DNA of 64,000 bases. Source: an uncultured Clostridia bacterium. Lineage in GTDB: Bacteria > Bacillota > Clostridia > Christensenellales > UBA3700. Made by a program: the position numbers and the translations under genes. Under the pieces are notes generated by a model. That model was not told the origin of the DNA. It saw nothing but the letters and a program-made list of their open reading frames with translations, and did not search any database. How positions within the stretch are numbered: position 1 is the first letter of the stretch; the number at the start of each line of letters is the position of its first letter. Where the stretch lies: contig CAMQWP010000001.1 in the NCBI GenBank assembly GCA_947038565.1, forward strand, positions 254,381-318,380, given 5' to 3'. Positions 54,974 to 63,906 of the stretch are shown piece after piece.

Positions 54974-57883
54974 ATGAGGAAAAAATACGGAGTTGTCGTA
55001 TCGATTATGCTTGCTTTAGTGCTGCTTTTAAGTACGCTAGTTGCTTGTGTCGACGAGACTAAAAAAGAAAAAAACAAAGGGGTTATACCTATAAGCGGTG
55101 CTGTCGATGCTAGTGAAGCGGTAGCTGATTTGTTCGAGACTTGGATGCTTACTAATAGCTATTATGGCGATAATGTTATGGGCTGGGACGTAAGTTTTGA
55201 CTATAAAAACGAAGACAAATCAAGCATAACTATCCTATTCAAGGGCGGTATAACTAGCGATTCTAATGAAGACTGTTTTGAACTGTCGGTGATAGATAAT
55301 AAAAGCACTGAAACGGACAAGACTATAGTCGGACTTGTACTCGATAAAAATGCTATGTATGTCAACTTAATGGGCAAGTCTTTTAAAGCTGAAGAGTTAG
55401 GACTTGCTAATGTTGGAATTTATAACACTACTGAAGAAGGGTTCGGCAATGCGGTTTCTTCGATTTCGACAGTTCTTAACCTTTTATGTATGGTCGCTGA
55501 TGACCAAACTTCAAGCGTTGAAATACTAAAAGTCGGTGAAAAATATACTAAGAATTATAATATCAGTCTTGATATATGGTCTTTCTTAGAGAGTATGAAT
55601 ATCTACGATTTGCTAGTAGATGCCATGGATATGGATCCAGCTCAGGCAAAGAAAATAGTAGACGCAGTACAAGCATTGTTAGAAAATAATATTATCAAAA
55701 TCAGTGGTTCTATAGATAACTTAGAGTTAGTTGAGACAACAAATGAAACAGAAGAAACAATATATTATTCTTACGACTTTGAGGGTGGTAGTATCATTAC
55801 TGAAAGTATAAAGCTAGGACTTCTTGATAAAAACAAGAGTTATCATGACATAGCAATAGGTGGGCTTAAGATTACTAATACGCTTCCTACTTTGAGTATT
55901 CCTGAAAACTCTATATCTATATCTCTGCTTAAACACCAGCTTACTGGCTCGTTTAAAATGAAGAGTGTAGTGCCAGCGTCTGAGGGCGTGGAAGCGGCAA
56001 GTACTACAGTATCGACTTATGACTACAAGATAAATCTTGAGTTTAGTGCGGATAATTTTATAGGTACTATTATTGAGTGTATAAATGCTAAGAGTGTTTC
56101 GCCACTAATTAATAAAATTCTACTAGAGCAAGACGGAAAAATATATATCGATGTATATCATGAATGTACTAATTCATGCGTACAGCATATGTCTACAACA
56201 AGCATGTTTGGAAAGCCAACGTTCAACTTTAAAGGATCAGTATTCACTTTAGCATATGATTCTACAGAGGAGGCTTTTAATAACAATAAAGTATATATTG
56301 CGGCACACTTAAAGACGCTATTGCCAAACAATATATTATCAGCCCTAGGATTGACAAGCACAGAGGCGGGTCTTGTTAAGCCTGCGATACCGAAAGAGTA
56401 TGTGTCTATAGTATTAGACCCACTTGTGATTATGGAATCGGCTGGTATGGTAACGGGTAACTCTAGCGGAGCGGTTAATCCGCCTGCACCACCTACTGAA
56501 GGCGGAATTAATGTAAAGGATCTAATCACGAAGATGATTCAGACATTATCTGCACCAAACGGTACAGTGGAGATAGACTTTACAGCACTAACAAACATAT
56601 TATTAAATGATCTTAATCTAGATAAGGCGACAAAAGATATGATAACAAAAATTATCGGATCAATGTTCCCGACTGTAAATGTACTAGCGGTCAATGCAAA
56701 TTACACAAACGGCATAGCATTACCTGAAGGATTTAACGGCAAGACAGAGTTCATGCTGAAAGATAAAAAAGGAACTGCGAAAAACTTTGCATCGAGTTTT
56801 ATGTACAAAACACAGCCTCATCCAATGATCGGAGATTTCATGTATACTAACATGATCGACGAAAATAATGTGAAAATGAATTCTAGTATATTATATGACG
56901 AGCTAGGAGTGCAAAAAAATATTTCTTATAAAGAAGTGTTAAATATGATAACTAATGACAATGCAACAGTGTCAGCAAAGTATAACACTGTAGCAGGAAC
57001 TGTTGTAGACGTAAATATGAAACTTCTAGGAATCATAGGGCTTGACGAAACAAAGATCGGCGTGGCTCAATCAGTAAAGTTAGTATTAGGAAGAAGCGGT
57101 AATTCTACTATATTCGACTTGTTGGATCTTGTAGGATCTTTAGGCGCAGAGTTTATGCCTGAACTTGCTATGGTTAATGATTTGAGAATCCCTGACGCGG
57201 TAGTAAATACAACTATAACTATCCATAATGTTATTGATAGCTGGACTCAAGAAGGTATCGCAGCAGAAGAAAACCATATCGACAGTGTGAAGGAGTACAC
57301 TAAAGACGACCTTGTAGTAAGTACTATAAATCACAACAAGTCATACACGGACAAGGACGGAACTGTGGTAGGTACAACAACGGAAGTATTAGAAGCTATC
57401 GGACATGCTGATATATTTACTGAAGCTAATATCGAAACAGGTCTAAGAGCTTTCAAGAATTTTAATGTAAAAACAGTTAACTACAAGACGTTAGACGGAT
57501 TCTACACTTACGAGATAGGAGTGAAGTTTGACACGCAGTCGATTACTGAAAAGAGAACTTTGGATATCGTAACAGGGGGGAAAGTATTCTTCGGTTTAGA
57601 GCAAACTAATGCTTTAACAGGAAATATAATCACCTTAAATGCTGATATGTACACAAAATTGTGGACAATATTCCAAGAGTCAAACCCTGATATATCAACT
57701 TTTGAAATAGTTGTAACGGACAATGTATTAGTATCGGCTGATCTAGTTATCTATAAAGCGGGTACTTATACGGTGATTATAAATGGTGCAATGGGTGATT
57801 TTATCGAGTATACAATAAATGTAACGGGTGAAGACTTGCCTTTACCAGTGCCACCAGTTGAGCCAGAAGTGCCTGCTGTTTAA
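54974..57883 (+). CDS. Array lipoprotein 5 (large HCCH-motif paralogue)
   Basis: A 969-residue lipoprotein; signal MRKKYGVVVSIMLALVLLLS and lipobox LVAC. The head reads FETWMLTNSYYGD, MGWDVSFDY, ILFKGGIT. HECTNSCVQH gives H396, C398, C402 and H405. After it a short insertion (MSTTSMFGKPTF) precedes the shared FTLAYDSTEEAFNNNKVYI. WTQEGIA near residue 755 is the late landmark. The C-terminus carries an extra proline-rich tail, LPLPVPPVEPEVPAV, not seen in the other copies. It starts behind GAAGGAG and ends at its own terminator. Confidence 0.77.
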   Translation: MRKKYGVVVSIMLALVLLLSTLVACVDETKKEKNKGVIPISGAVDASEAVADLFETWMLTNSYYGDNVMGWDVSFDYKNEDKSSITILFKGGITSDSNEDCFELSVIDNKSTETDKTIVGLVLDKNAMYVNLMGKSFKAEELGLANVGIYNTTEEGFGNAVSSISTVLNLLCMVADDQTSSVEILKVGEKYTKNYNISLDIWSFLESMNIYDLLVDAMDMDPAQAKKIVDAVQALLENNIIKISGSIDNLELVETTNETEETIYYSYDFEGGSIITESIKLGLLDKNKSYHDIAIGGLKITNTLPTLSIPENSISISLLKHQLTGSFKMKSVVPASEGVEAASTTVSTYDYKINLEFSADNFIGTIIECINAKSVSPLINKILLEQDGKIYIDVYHECTNSCVQHMSTTSMFGKPTFNFKGSVFTLAYDSTEEAFNNNKVYIAAHLKTLLPNNILSALGLTSTEAGLVKPAIPKEYVSIVLDPLVIMESAGMVTGNSSGAVNPPAPPTEGGINVKDLITKMIQTLSAPNGTVEIDFTALTNILLNDLNLDKATKDMITKIIGSMFPTVNVLAVNANYTNGIALPEGFNGKTEFMLKDKKGTAKNFASSFMYKTQPHPMIGDFMYTNMIDENNVKMNSSILYDELGVQKNISYKEVLNMITNDNATVSAKYNTVAGTVVDVNMKLLGIIGLDETKIGVAQSVKLVLGRSGNSTIFDLLDLVGSLGAEFMPELAMVNDLRIPDAVVNTTITIHNVIDSWTQEGIAAEENHIDSVKEYTKDDLVVSTINHNKSYTDKDGTVVGTTTEVLEAIGHADIFTEANIETGLRAFKNFNVKTVNYKTLDGFYTYEIGVKFDTQSITEKRTLDIVTGGKVFFGLEQTNALTGNIITLNADMYTKLWTIFQESNPDISTFEIVVTDNVLVSADLVIYKAGTYTVIINGAMGDFIEYTINVTGEDLPLPVPPVEPEVPAV

Positions 57884-57929
57884 TAACTAAAAAAATAGAA
57901 AATTAAATATATATACAACTATATAAAAC

Positions 57930-57972
57930 TAAACAACACACTCTAAGCGTTATGCAAAGGGTGTGTTGTTTG
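57930..57972 (+). terminator. Intrinsic terminator after array lipoprotein 5
   Basis: AAACAACACAC pairs with GTGTGTTGTTT around a long loop. The T tract is part of the right arm. Confidence 0.75.
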
Positions 57973-58162
57973 CAAGTTGAACTACTATACATAAAAAATG
58001 ACATAATAGTGTAATATGCATGAAAACTACTGTAATTATATAGTAAAGGCGGTTTTAAAATATCATAAAAGTGCTATAATCATATTATTAAAATAATAAT
58101 CAAAAATAACACCTTATCAACGAGAATTATATAATATTGTTGAGAAAAGAGAGGATAAATTT

Positions 58163-58924
58163 ATGGACATCAGTATATTAAGTGCATTTTCATTGTTTGG
58201 GATGGATACTTTATCATCGGCGATAGTTGTCACGACTTTCATGATATTTCCATTACTAGCATGGTCGATTTTTGCATCAATAAAAGTAAATAAAACTTAT
58301 AAACAATACAGCAATGTTGCTGCAAACTCGGGCATGACTGCGCGTGATGTAGCTAGGAAAATACTAGACGAAGAGGGTTTGCAGGCGGTAGATATACTGC
58401 CTTGTAGAGGTAGTCTTACTGATCATTACGATCCAAGAAATAATACCGTATATCTGTCGGAGACTACTATTGATAGTCCATCGGTTGCGGGCATTGGTGT
58501 TGCTGCTCATGAGGTAGGACATGCGGTACAGTATGCTAGAAAGTATTTACCAGTAAAAGTCAGAGGTGCAATAGTGCCAGTGATGGGGTTCATGTCAAAA
58601 TTGATGTTGCCATTATTGCTGATCAATATGATTACGTTATTCATCATTCCCGGAAGTGGTGCGTCTAATATCTCACTTATTATTATGATTGCAATATATG
58701 CGGTAAATATGCTCTTTACATTTGTAACATTGCCGACTGAGTTTAATGCTAGTAGCAGAGCCAAAAAGTTATTAGAAGAGCATAACATCCTAAATGAAGA
58801 AGAGCTTGCTATGACCAGCAAGGTTTTATCTGCTGCTGCGATGACTTATGTAGCGTCTTTTATCATGTCTTTTGTACAGCTACTAAGACTGCTACTAATA
58901 CTTATGTCGAGAAGAAATAACTAA
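58163..58924 (+). CDS. YugP-type membrane zinc metallopeptidase
   Basis: A 253-residue membrane protein of the YugP / neutral zinc metallopeptidase family. An N-terminal membrane segment (about 17-40) is followed by a soluble part with LPCRGSLTDHYDPRNNTVYLS-like sequence (here split LPCRGSLTDHYD and PRNNTVYLS), the zinc-binding HEVGH (116-120), and further membrane segments at about 133-155, 160-185 and 225-248. The likely third ligand is the glutamate in LPTEFNASSRA. The substrate is unknown. A GAGAGGA site precedes the ATG. It follows the lipoprotein array but has a separate transcript. Confidence 0.88.
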   Translation: MDISILSAFSLFGMDTLSSAIVVTTFMIFPLLAWSIFASIKVNKTYKQYSNVAANSGMTARDVARKILDEEGLQAVDILPCRGSLTDHYDPRNNTVYLSETTIDSPSVAGIGVAAHEVGHAVQYARKYLPVKVRGAIVPVMGFMSKLMLPLLLINMITLFIIPGSGASNISLIIMIAIYAVNMLFTFVTLPTEFNASSRAKKLLEEHNILNEEELAMTSKVLSAAAMTYVASFIMSFVQLLRLLLILMSRRNN

Positions 58925-58953
58925 TATTGAATATTCAATAACGCACGAACAAT

Positions 58954-59001
58954 AAAAAAGCAATAAAGCCATCTCGAAGAGGTGGCTTTATTGCTTTTTT
59001 A
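58954..59001. terminator. Bidirectional terminator between the peptidase and unknown genes
   Basis: AAAAAAGCAATAAAGCCATCTC and GAGGTGGCTTTATTGCTTTTTT (arms given in parts: AAAGCAATAAAGCCA with TGGCTTTATTGCTTT) form a long stem with a GAA loop, with A and T tracts serving both strands. Confidence 0.9.
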
Positions 59002-59038
59002 TATTACTATATAATATACTGCTATCTATTTGCAGGAG

Positions 59039-59956
59039 TTAGTTTTCTACAATGTCTATGATTTTACCGTCTTCTACACAAAATGAATAACTACGAACAT
59101 GACCGCTATTATTTGCAAGAAGTATATAGTCATTATCGCGAATTGGCTTGTTTGCAATAATAAGATTACAGTATTCGCCTAAAAACTCGCGTACAAGAAA
59201 ACTTGTCATGTCAGGTATAGACAAGAGTTTATCGGCAAAATCATAGTCGTACGCAAGTACACTCTCTACAAATTCATAAGCAATAATATCTTTTGAGAAC
59301 TTATGTCTATTAGTATATTCAATTGAAACACCGTCTGATATGTATGCGCTATTTGCGTAGTGAAGATGTTCGATTGTGACTCTACCTTGACTATCGCTTA
59401 GGTTTTTTTTGATAGTGATTCCGCTTTCATCGAAGTCTATTTCGTCAGCGGTCATATCGAGTATTATATGGTAGTCAGAGTAGTCATATAGTATGACACA
59501 CACCGCAGTGTTGCATACCGCCGTGAAAAGTACACCCTCAGGAGTGTCTATGCACTCGATGACTCGTGGACACTCGGGGAGTAAAATCCTGTCAAAAGTT
59601 AGCTCGTTTTCTATAAGTAGATATGTTGCGATGTCAAGGTATACTGTGATGTTATGCTCGCCGTAGTTTCGTTGTAGCAATACTTCGGGTGCTTTAGGAG
59701 TTATGGCAGGGACAAACTTCGGTGTCAGTAAATGCTCGTCATGATTTATCTTCACGCATGATACTCCTGAGACTACCTCTCCTAAAGGTGTTACTTGTAG
59801 CCTTGACGTTATAGGTATCCATGAAGTCCCGTCCGTATAAGGGCATAGAAAAATAGTGTAGCACCTTGCACTTGCAAGCTCAACCACTCCGTCACGGCAT
59901 CTATTACCGTCTACTTCGAGAAGGTATTCATAATCGTTATAATATAGTTTTATCAT
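59039..59956 (-). CDS. Hypothetical protein
   Basis: A 305-residue protein of no family I recognise. There is no signal peptide or membrane segment. The composition is rich in Tyr, Asp, Ile and Val in alternating patterns that suggest mostly beta structure, for example ITVYLDIATYLLIE and VCVILYDYSDYHIILDM. The start MIKLYYNDYEYLLEVDG places a short beta hairpin at the N-terminus. It sits alone on the minus strand, divergent from spoVT with 129 bp between and convergent with the peptidase gene. Reading-frame length and position argue that it is real. Confidence 0.6.
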   Translation of the reverse strand: MIKLYYNDYEYLLEVDGNRCRDGVVELASARCYTIFLCPYTDGTSWIPITSRLQVTPLGEVVSGVSCVKINHDEHLLTPKFVPAITPKAPEVLLQRNYGEHNITVYLDIATYLLIENELTFDRILLPECPRVIECIDTPEGVLFTAVCNTAVCVILYDYSDYHIILDMTADEIDFDESGITIKKNLSDSQGRVTIEHLHYANSAYISDGVSIEYTNRHKFSKDIIAYEFVESVLAYDYDFADKLLSIPDMTSFLVREFLGEYCNLIIANKPIRDNDYILLANNSGHVRSYSFCVEDGKIIDIVEN

Positions 59957-60085
59957 GTTATAATTTATGCTCGCGGGTAGCAGTTTAGAACTATTATGAC
60001 GAGCGGGTATTGATATTTTGACATATGTTTAAGGATATATGCATATTGTCGCCTCTATTACTCATGCTATTTGTAGGAGGGAATT

Positions 60086-60595
60086 ATGGCAGGAATTGTA
60101 AGAAGGATCGACGAGTTAGGACGTATCGTCATCCCTAAAGAAATAAGACGTACTATGGTAATCAGAGATGGTGAACAGTTAGAAATGGCACAAATTTCAC
60201 CAACTGAAATATTAGTAAAGAAGTTTAGTCAGCTAGGCAACTTGAATAAATTAGCGGCAGGATATTGTCGTGTTTTAAGAGATTTAACACAGAAAAAAGT
60301 CTTAATAGTAGATACTACAAAAGTTATTGCGGAGGGTGGTCTAGGAAAAGAGATAGTAGAGGAATTGATATCAAACAAGTTATATAATATCATATTAGAA
60401 CGCAACAATTATCGTACTACAAAAAGCATTAATTTGCTAAAAAATGATACTGAGGATTACGGCACTGTCAATATTTTTCCAATAATTGCGGATGGTGAAG
60501 TGTGCGGTGCGGTAGTGATGATTGGTGAGATAACTTCTGATAATTACATTGCAGCAAGAGCCGTAATAGGTTGTGCTACGATGCAGTTAGAGTAG
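60086..60595 (+). CDS. spoVT: Stage V sporulation protein T
   Basis: A forespore transcriptional regulator. The 169-residue product has an AbrB-type swapped-hairpin DNA-binding domain at the N-terminus (GIVRRIDELGRIVIPKEIRR) and a C-terminal GAF-like domain ending VIGCATMQLE. AbrB itself is about 95 residues, so the extra domain and the length point to SpoVT. An AGGAGGG site precedes the ATG. The genes after it (flippase, yabN/mazG) repeat the order found downstream of spoVT in Bacillus. Confidence 0.93.
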   Translation: MAGIVRRIDELGRIVIPKEIRRTMVIRDGEQLEMAQISPTEILVKKFSQLGNLNKLAAGYCRVLRDLTQKKVLIVDTTKVIAEGGLGKEIVEELISNKLYNIILERNNYRTTKSINLLKNDTEDYGTVNIFPIIADGEVCGAVVMIGEITSDNYIAARAVIGCATMQLE

Positions 60596-60602
60596 ATAAT
60601 AA

Positions 60603-62447
60603 TTGCAAATCAGAAAAAAGCAGAAGGTAAAACGCAATTATAATTCTTCGGTAAAAGTCAACAATTGCAGTGAAAAAAACGTGAATATCGCTACAACAAA
60701 CCCCAATATCACAAGTGTTATAGACAGCGATGGAGAAGCGGTGAGTGTGTTTGCGAGTGGTATAGATAGGCAGGATGATCCGTTCAAAGAGTATTGCGAT
60801 AATGACACAAATACAGCAAAAAACGCTGAAAATAGTGATAAAAATGCTAAAACCAAGGCAAAAAAGAAGGTTCAACGCTCATTTGCGAGTAGTGCAATAC
60901 TACTCGCTACCGCGGGTATGGTTGCTAAGATAATAGGTGCAATTTACCGAATACCTCTTACAAATCTTCTAGGAGTGGAAGGCATAGGACTGTATCAATT
61001 GGTTTTCCCTATATACGCACTTATGCTCACTCTTTCCTCGTCAGCGATACCAACAGCAATAGCGAGATTAGTTAGCGAGAGGAATGCGTTAGGCGATTAT
61101 ATAGGAGGCAGAAAAGTATTCAGGAGTAGTGCAATTTTGCTCGTATCGACGGGTATTGTTGCCACGCTAATCATGATATTTTTATCTGCACCCCTTGCAA
61201 TGCTACAGGGTAATGACTACATCAAATACGGGTATTATGTCGTTGCTCCAGCTATATTATTTGTAGCGTGTTCAGCATTTTTTAAAGGCTGGTTTCAGGG
61301 CAATATGAACATGTTACCGACTGCGACGGCGCAGATTGTAGAGCAAGTGACAAAGATGGCGTTCGGATTATTGTTCGCTTATTTATTAATGGGTAGGGGT
61401 ACAATGTATGCTGTGACAGGTGCACTTATAGGACTTACACTATCCGAGTTTTTATCGCTTGTCGTTATGAGTGCACTATACCTAAAGAGCAGACCAAAAG
61501 GCATAGAAGGCATTGCGATGGCAAAGGCGGACATGGCTACTACTAAAGAGATAATGCGAGTTAGTGTGCCTATTATGGTAGCAGGACTTATCTTCCCCGT
61601 AGTGCAGTTCGCGGATAGTTTGCTTATAGTAAACTTGCTTATGGCAAGAGGCGCGGAGCGTGCTGCGGCTGTATCTGAGTATGGTATACTGACAGCACCA
61701 GTAGGATCGCTGATAAATATGCCAATAGTGATAACTCTTGCATTTGCGGTGGCAATAGTTCCAATAATCAGTGCAAGAAGGGCAAAGCGAGACGTGGTAT
61801 CTATTAAAGAGCGAACGGACTTCGCACTCAAGTTATCTTTCTTGTTTGGAATGCCGTGTTCGATAGCTATATTAGTGCTTGCTAAGCCTTTGATGACGGC
61901 ACTGTATCCTAGTTTTAGCACAGAGAGCTTAATGGTAGCTACGACATTATTACAGACGTCAGCTCTTACGATAATACTCTTGTCGGTACAGCAAGTATAT
62001 ACTTCGGTATTGCAAGCACTAGGCAAGTCCATGCTACCCGCAAGGAATCTAGGAATAACCGCGGTGGTAAAAATATCATTAGATATTATCCTTATATATT
62101 TTATAGGAATAATCGGCGCGGTAGTCTCTAGCCTTGTAGCCTACATCGTAGGTAGCGTGCTTAATGCACTATCTATCAGAAAACTTTTAGGAAAAAGCAA
62201 AAATATGTTCAAAAATATTAGCAAAATAACTCTATCTAGTGTTATAATAGGATTGATAATATTCGGACTAACTTACGCGATAGCAAATAGTTATGCACTT
62301 ATAGGAGTCGCAATTATCATTAGTATCCCGATATATGTGATGCTAGTGGTTAGTATGAGGACTCTTTCTGATGATGAGCTAAAGGGCTTCCCTGCTAGTC
62401 GAATTTTAATCAAAATTAACAATGCCTTTACTAAAGGTATAAGATAG
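60603..62447 (+). CDS. SpoVB/MurJ-like polysaccharide flippase
   Basis: A 614-residue membrane protein of the MOP flippase superfamily, in the place of yabM/SpoVB relatives that move lipid-linked precursors across the membrane. The transmembrane part begins near residue 95 (RSFASSAILLATAGMVAKII, then IYRIPLTNLLGVEGIGLYQL) and has roughly 14 segments. Residues 1-93 are a hydrophilic, asparagine- and lysine-rich extension not usual in the family. The only in-frame start that includes it is TTG at 60603, 7 bp after the spoVT stop and without a strong ribosome-binding site; a start within the extension cannot be excluded. Confidence 0.82.
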   Translation: MQIRKKQKVKRNYNSSVKVNNCSEKNVNIATTNPNITSVIDSDGEAVSVFASGIDRQDDPFKEYCDNDTNTAKNAENSDKNAKTKAKKKVQRSFASSAILLATAGMVAKIIGAIYRIPLTNLLGVEGIGLYQLVFPIYALMLTLSSSAIPTAIARLVSERNALGDYIGGRKVFRSSAILLVSTGIVATLIMIFLSAPLAMLQGNDYIKYGYYVVAPAILFVACSAFFKGWFQGNMNMLPTATAQIVEQVTKMAFGLLFAYLLMGRGTMYAVTGALIGLTLSEFLSLVVMSALYLKSRPKGIEGIAMAKADMATTKEIMRVSVPIMVAGLIFPVVQFADSLLIVNLLMARGAERAAAVSEYGILTAPVGSLINMPIVITLAFAVAIVPIISARRAKRDVVSIKERTDFALKLSFLFGMPCSIAILVLAKPLMTALYPSFSTESLMVATTLLQTSALTIILLSVQQVYTSVLQALGKSMLPARNLGITAVVKISLDIILIYFIGIIGAVVSSLVAYIVGSVLNALSIRKLLGKSKNMFKNISKITLSSVIIGLIIFGLTYAIANSYALIGVAIIISIPIYVMLVVSMRTLSDDELKGFPASRILIKINNAFTKGIR

Positions 62448-62456
62448 GAGAAGTAT

Positions 62457-63860
62457 ATGATTAGAGTTGTTGGGCTAGGCACTATCGACGGTGAAATGTC
62501 GCTAAGGGGTGCGGTTTGGATAGATAGCGCTGATGTTGTTATCGTCAAGACTGCACTTACTGATACATACAATTATTTTAAAGAAGAGGGTATAGAATGC
62601 CTTACTCTTGACCATATATTTGATGAGAGTGAAGACTTCGATGACCTTAATGCAAAGGTTGTCGAATTTGTGCTTTCTCATCGTGATAAAAATGTAGCTT
62701 TTTGCGTAGAAGGAAGCGGTGTTGATGATAGGTCAGTGATAGCGCTTAAGGCAGTTCCTAACCTTATTATAGACATTATCCCAGGTGTTTCACGGGAAAC
62801 AAAGTTACTTATTCCTACTCCGTCAGCTAGCTATACAAGAGTTTCAAGCTACGATATTTCGGGCGATAAAGCCTTTAGTTATGATAAAACAAAACCTCTT
62901 ATAGTTACTGATATTGATAATATATTCGTAGCTAGTGAAGTGAAAGAAGTGTTGTCAAGATTAGTCGGTGACGAGCAAAACATAAAGTTTACTGATAAAG
63001 ATGGCGAAGAAGATATTGCAGTGTATGAGCTGGACAGGCTAGAAGAGTATGATTATTCTTGTGCGGTAACAATTGCACCGCTTGACATACAAAATCAATC
63101 AGCATATAGCTTTGATGATTTGCTTAGAATAATGTATAGATTAAGAGGTCGCGACGGTTGTGATTGGGACAAGGTGCAGACGCATACAAGCATTCGCAAA
63201 AACGCGATCGAAGAGGCGTATGAGTTAGTGGATGCTATTGATAATGATGATATAGAAAACATCATCGAAGAAAGTGGAGACGTTATATTGCAAGGCGTGT
63301 TCCACGCTATCATTGGTGAGGACGAAGGCGAGTTTGAAGCACATGAGGTTGTATCTCATCTTTGCCACAAACTTGTTAGTAGGCATAGACATATTTTCGG
63401 CGAAGAGGTTGCAAATACCCCAGAGCAAGCATTGAGCGTGTGGGAAGCTGCTAAGGCGGACGAAAAGGGAGAGAGTACAAGCGAGAGCAAAATGCTAAGG
63501 ATTGCCAAGGCGTTGCCAAGCAGTATGAGAGCGGAGAAAGTGCAAAAAATCGCGAAAAAGCTAGGGCTAGAGTTCGCAAGTACTGATGAGATTATAACAA
63601 GCATTAATTCGGAAATTTTAGAGTTTATAAATGCTGATGAGATCAATATGGAGATGGAAGGCGGGGACATTTTATTCTCTGTTATAAATCTACTTAGGTA
63701 CAAAGGTATAGAGAGCGAAGTTGCACTTAGTAGAAGTGTTGAAAAGTTTATTAAGAGAGTAAGTTATATAGAGAAAGTTTGCATAGATAGATGTATCAAA
63801 TCAGAAACATTATCAGCAAGCGATATAGATAAACTATGGCAAGAGTCGAAAGGTATATAG
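62457..63860 (+). CDS. YabN-type protein: methylase-like domain fused to MazG
   Basis: A 467-residue two-domain protein. Residues 1-210 resemble a tetrapyrrole (SAM-dependent) methylase, beginning MIRVVGLGTIDGEMSLRGA with PGVSRET inside, but its motifs are loose and activity is doubtful. Residues 220-467 form a MazG nucleotide pyrophosphohydrolase: RGRDGCDWDKVQTHTSIRKN, the metal-binding EEAYELVDAI and EESGDVILQ, and a second, weaker repeat. The fusion and position after the flippase match Bacillus yabN. A parS site lies inside the gene at 62786-62801. An AGGAG site precedes the ATG. Confidence 0.88.
   Translation: MIRVVGLGTIDGEMSLRGAVWIDSADVVIVKTALTDTYNYFKEEGIECLTLDHIFDESEDFDDLNAKVVEFVLSHRDKNVAFCVEGSGVDDRSVIALKAVPNLIIDIIPGVSRETKLLIPTPSASYTRVSSYDISGDKAFSYDKTKPLIVTDIDNIFVASEVKEVLSRLVGDEQNIKFTDKDGEEDIAVYELDRLEEYDYSCAVTIAPLDIQNQSAYSFDDLLRIMYRLRGRDGCDWDKVQTHTSIRKNAIEEAYELVDAIDNDDIENIIEESGDVILQGVFHAIIGEDEGEFEAHEVVSHLCHKLVSRHRHIFGEEVANTPEQALSVWEAAKADEKGESTSESKMLRIAKALPSSMRAEKVQKIAKKLGLEFASTDEIITSINSEILEFINADEINMEMEGGDILFSVINLLRYKGIESEVALSRSVEKFIKRVSYIEKVCIDRCIKSETLSASDIDKLWQESKGI
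62786..62801 (+). promoter_or_regulatory. parS centromere site inside the yabN/mazG gene
   Basis: TGTTTCACGGGAAACA, identical on the opposite strand to the site at 118-133. It is read in frame as part of PGVSRET, so the coding sequence tolerates the centromere element. Confidence 0.8.
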
Positions 63861-63906
63861 TATTATATCATTATAAATATAATAATAATAGCGTATGGAG
63901 TAAGTG

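Noticed and set aside
40972..57883. Lipoprotein array as substrate-binding proteins of ABC transporters or as a mobile element
   Set aside because: No permease, ATPase, integrase, transposase or terminal repeats lie in or beside the array, and the proteins are much larger than binding proteins.
61379..62032. A 217-codon minus-strand frame
   Set aside because: It is antisense to the transmembrane core of the SpoVB-like flippase and has no recognisable motifs.
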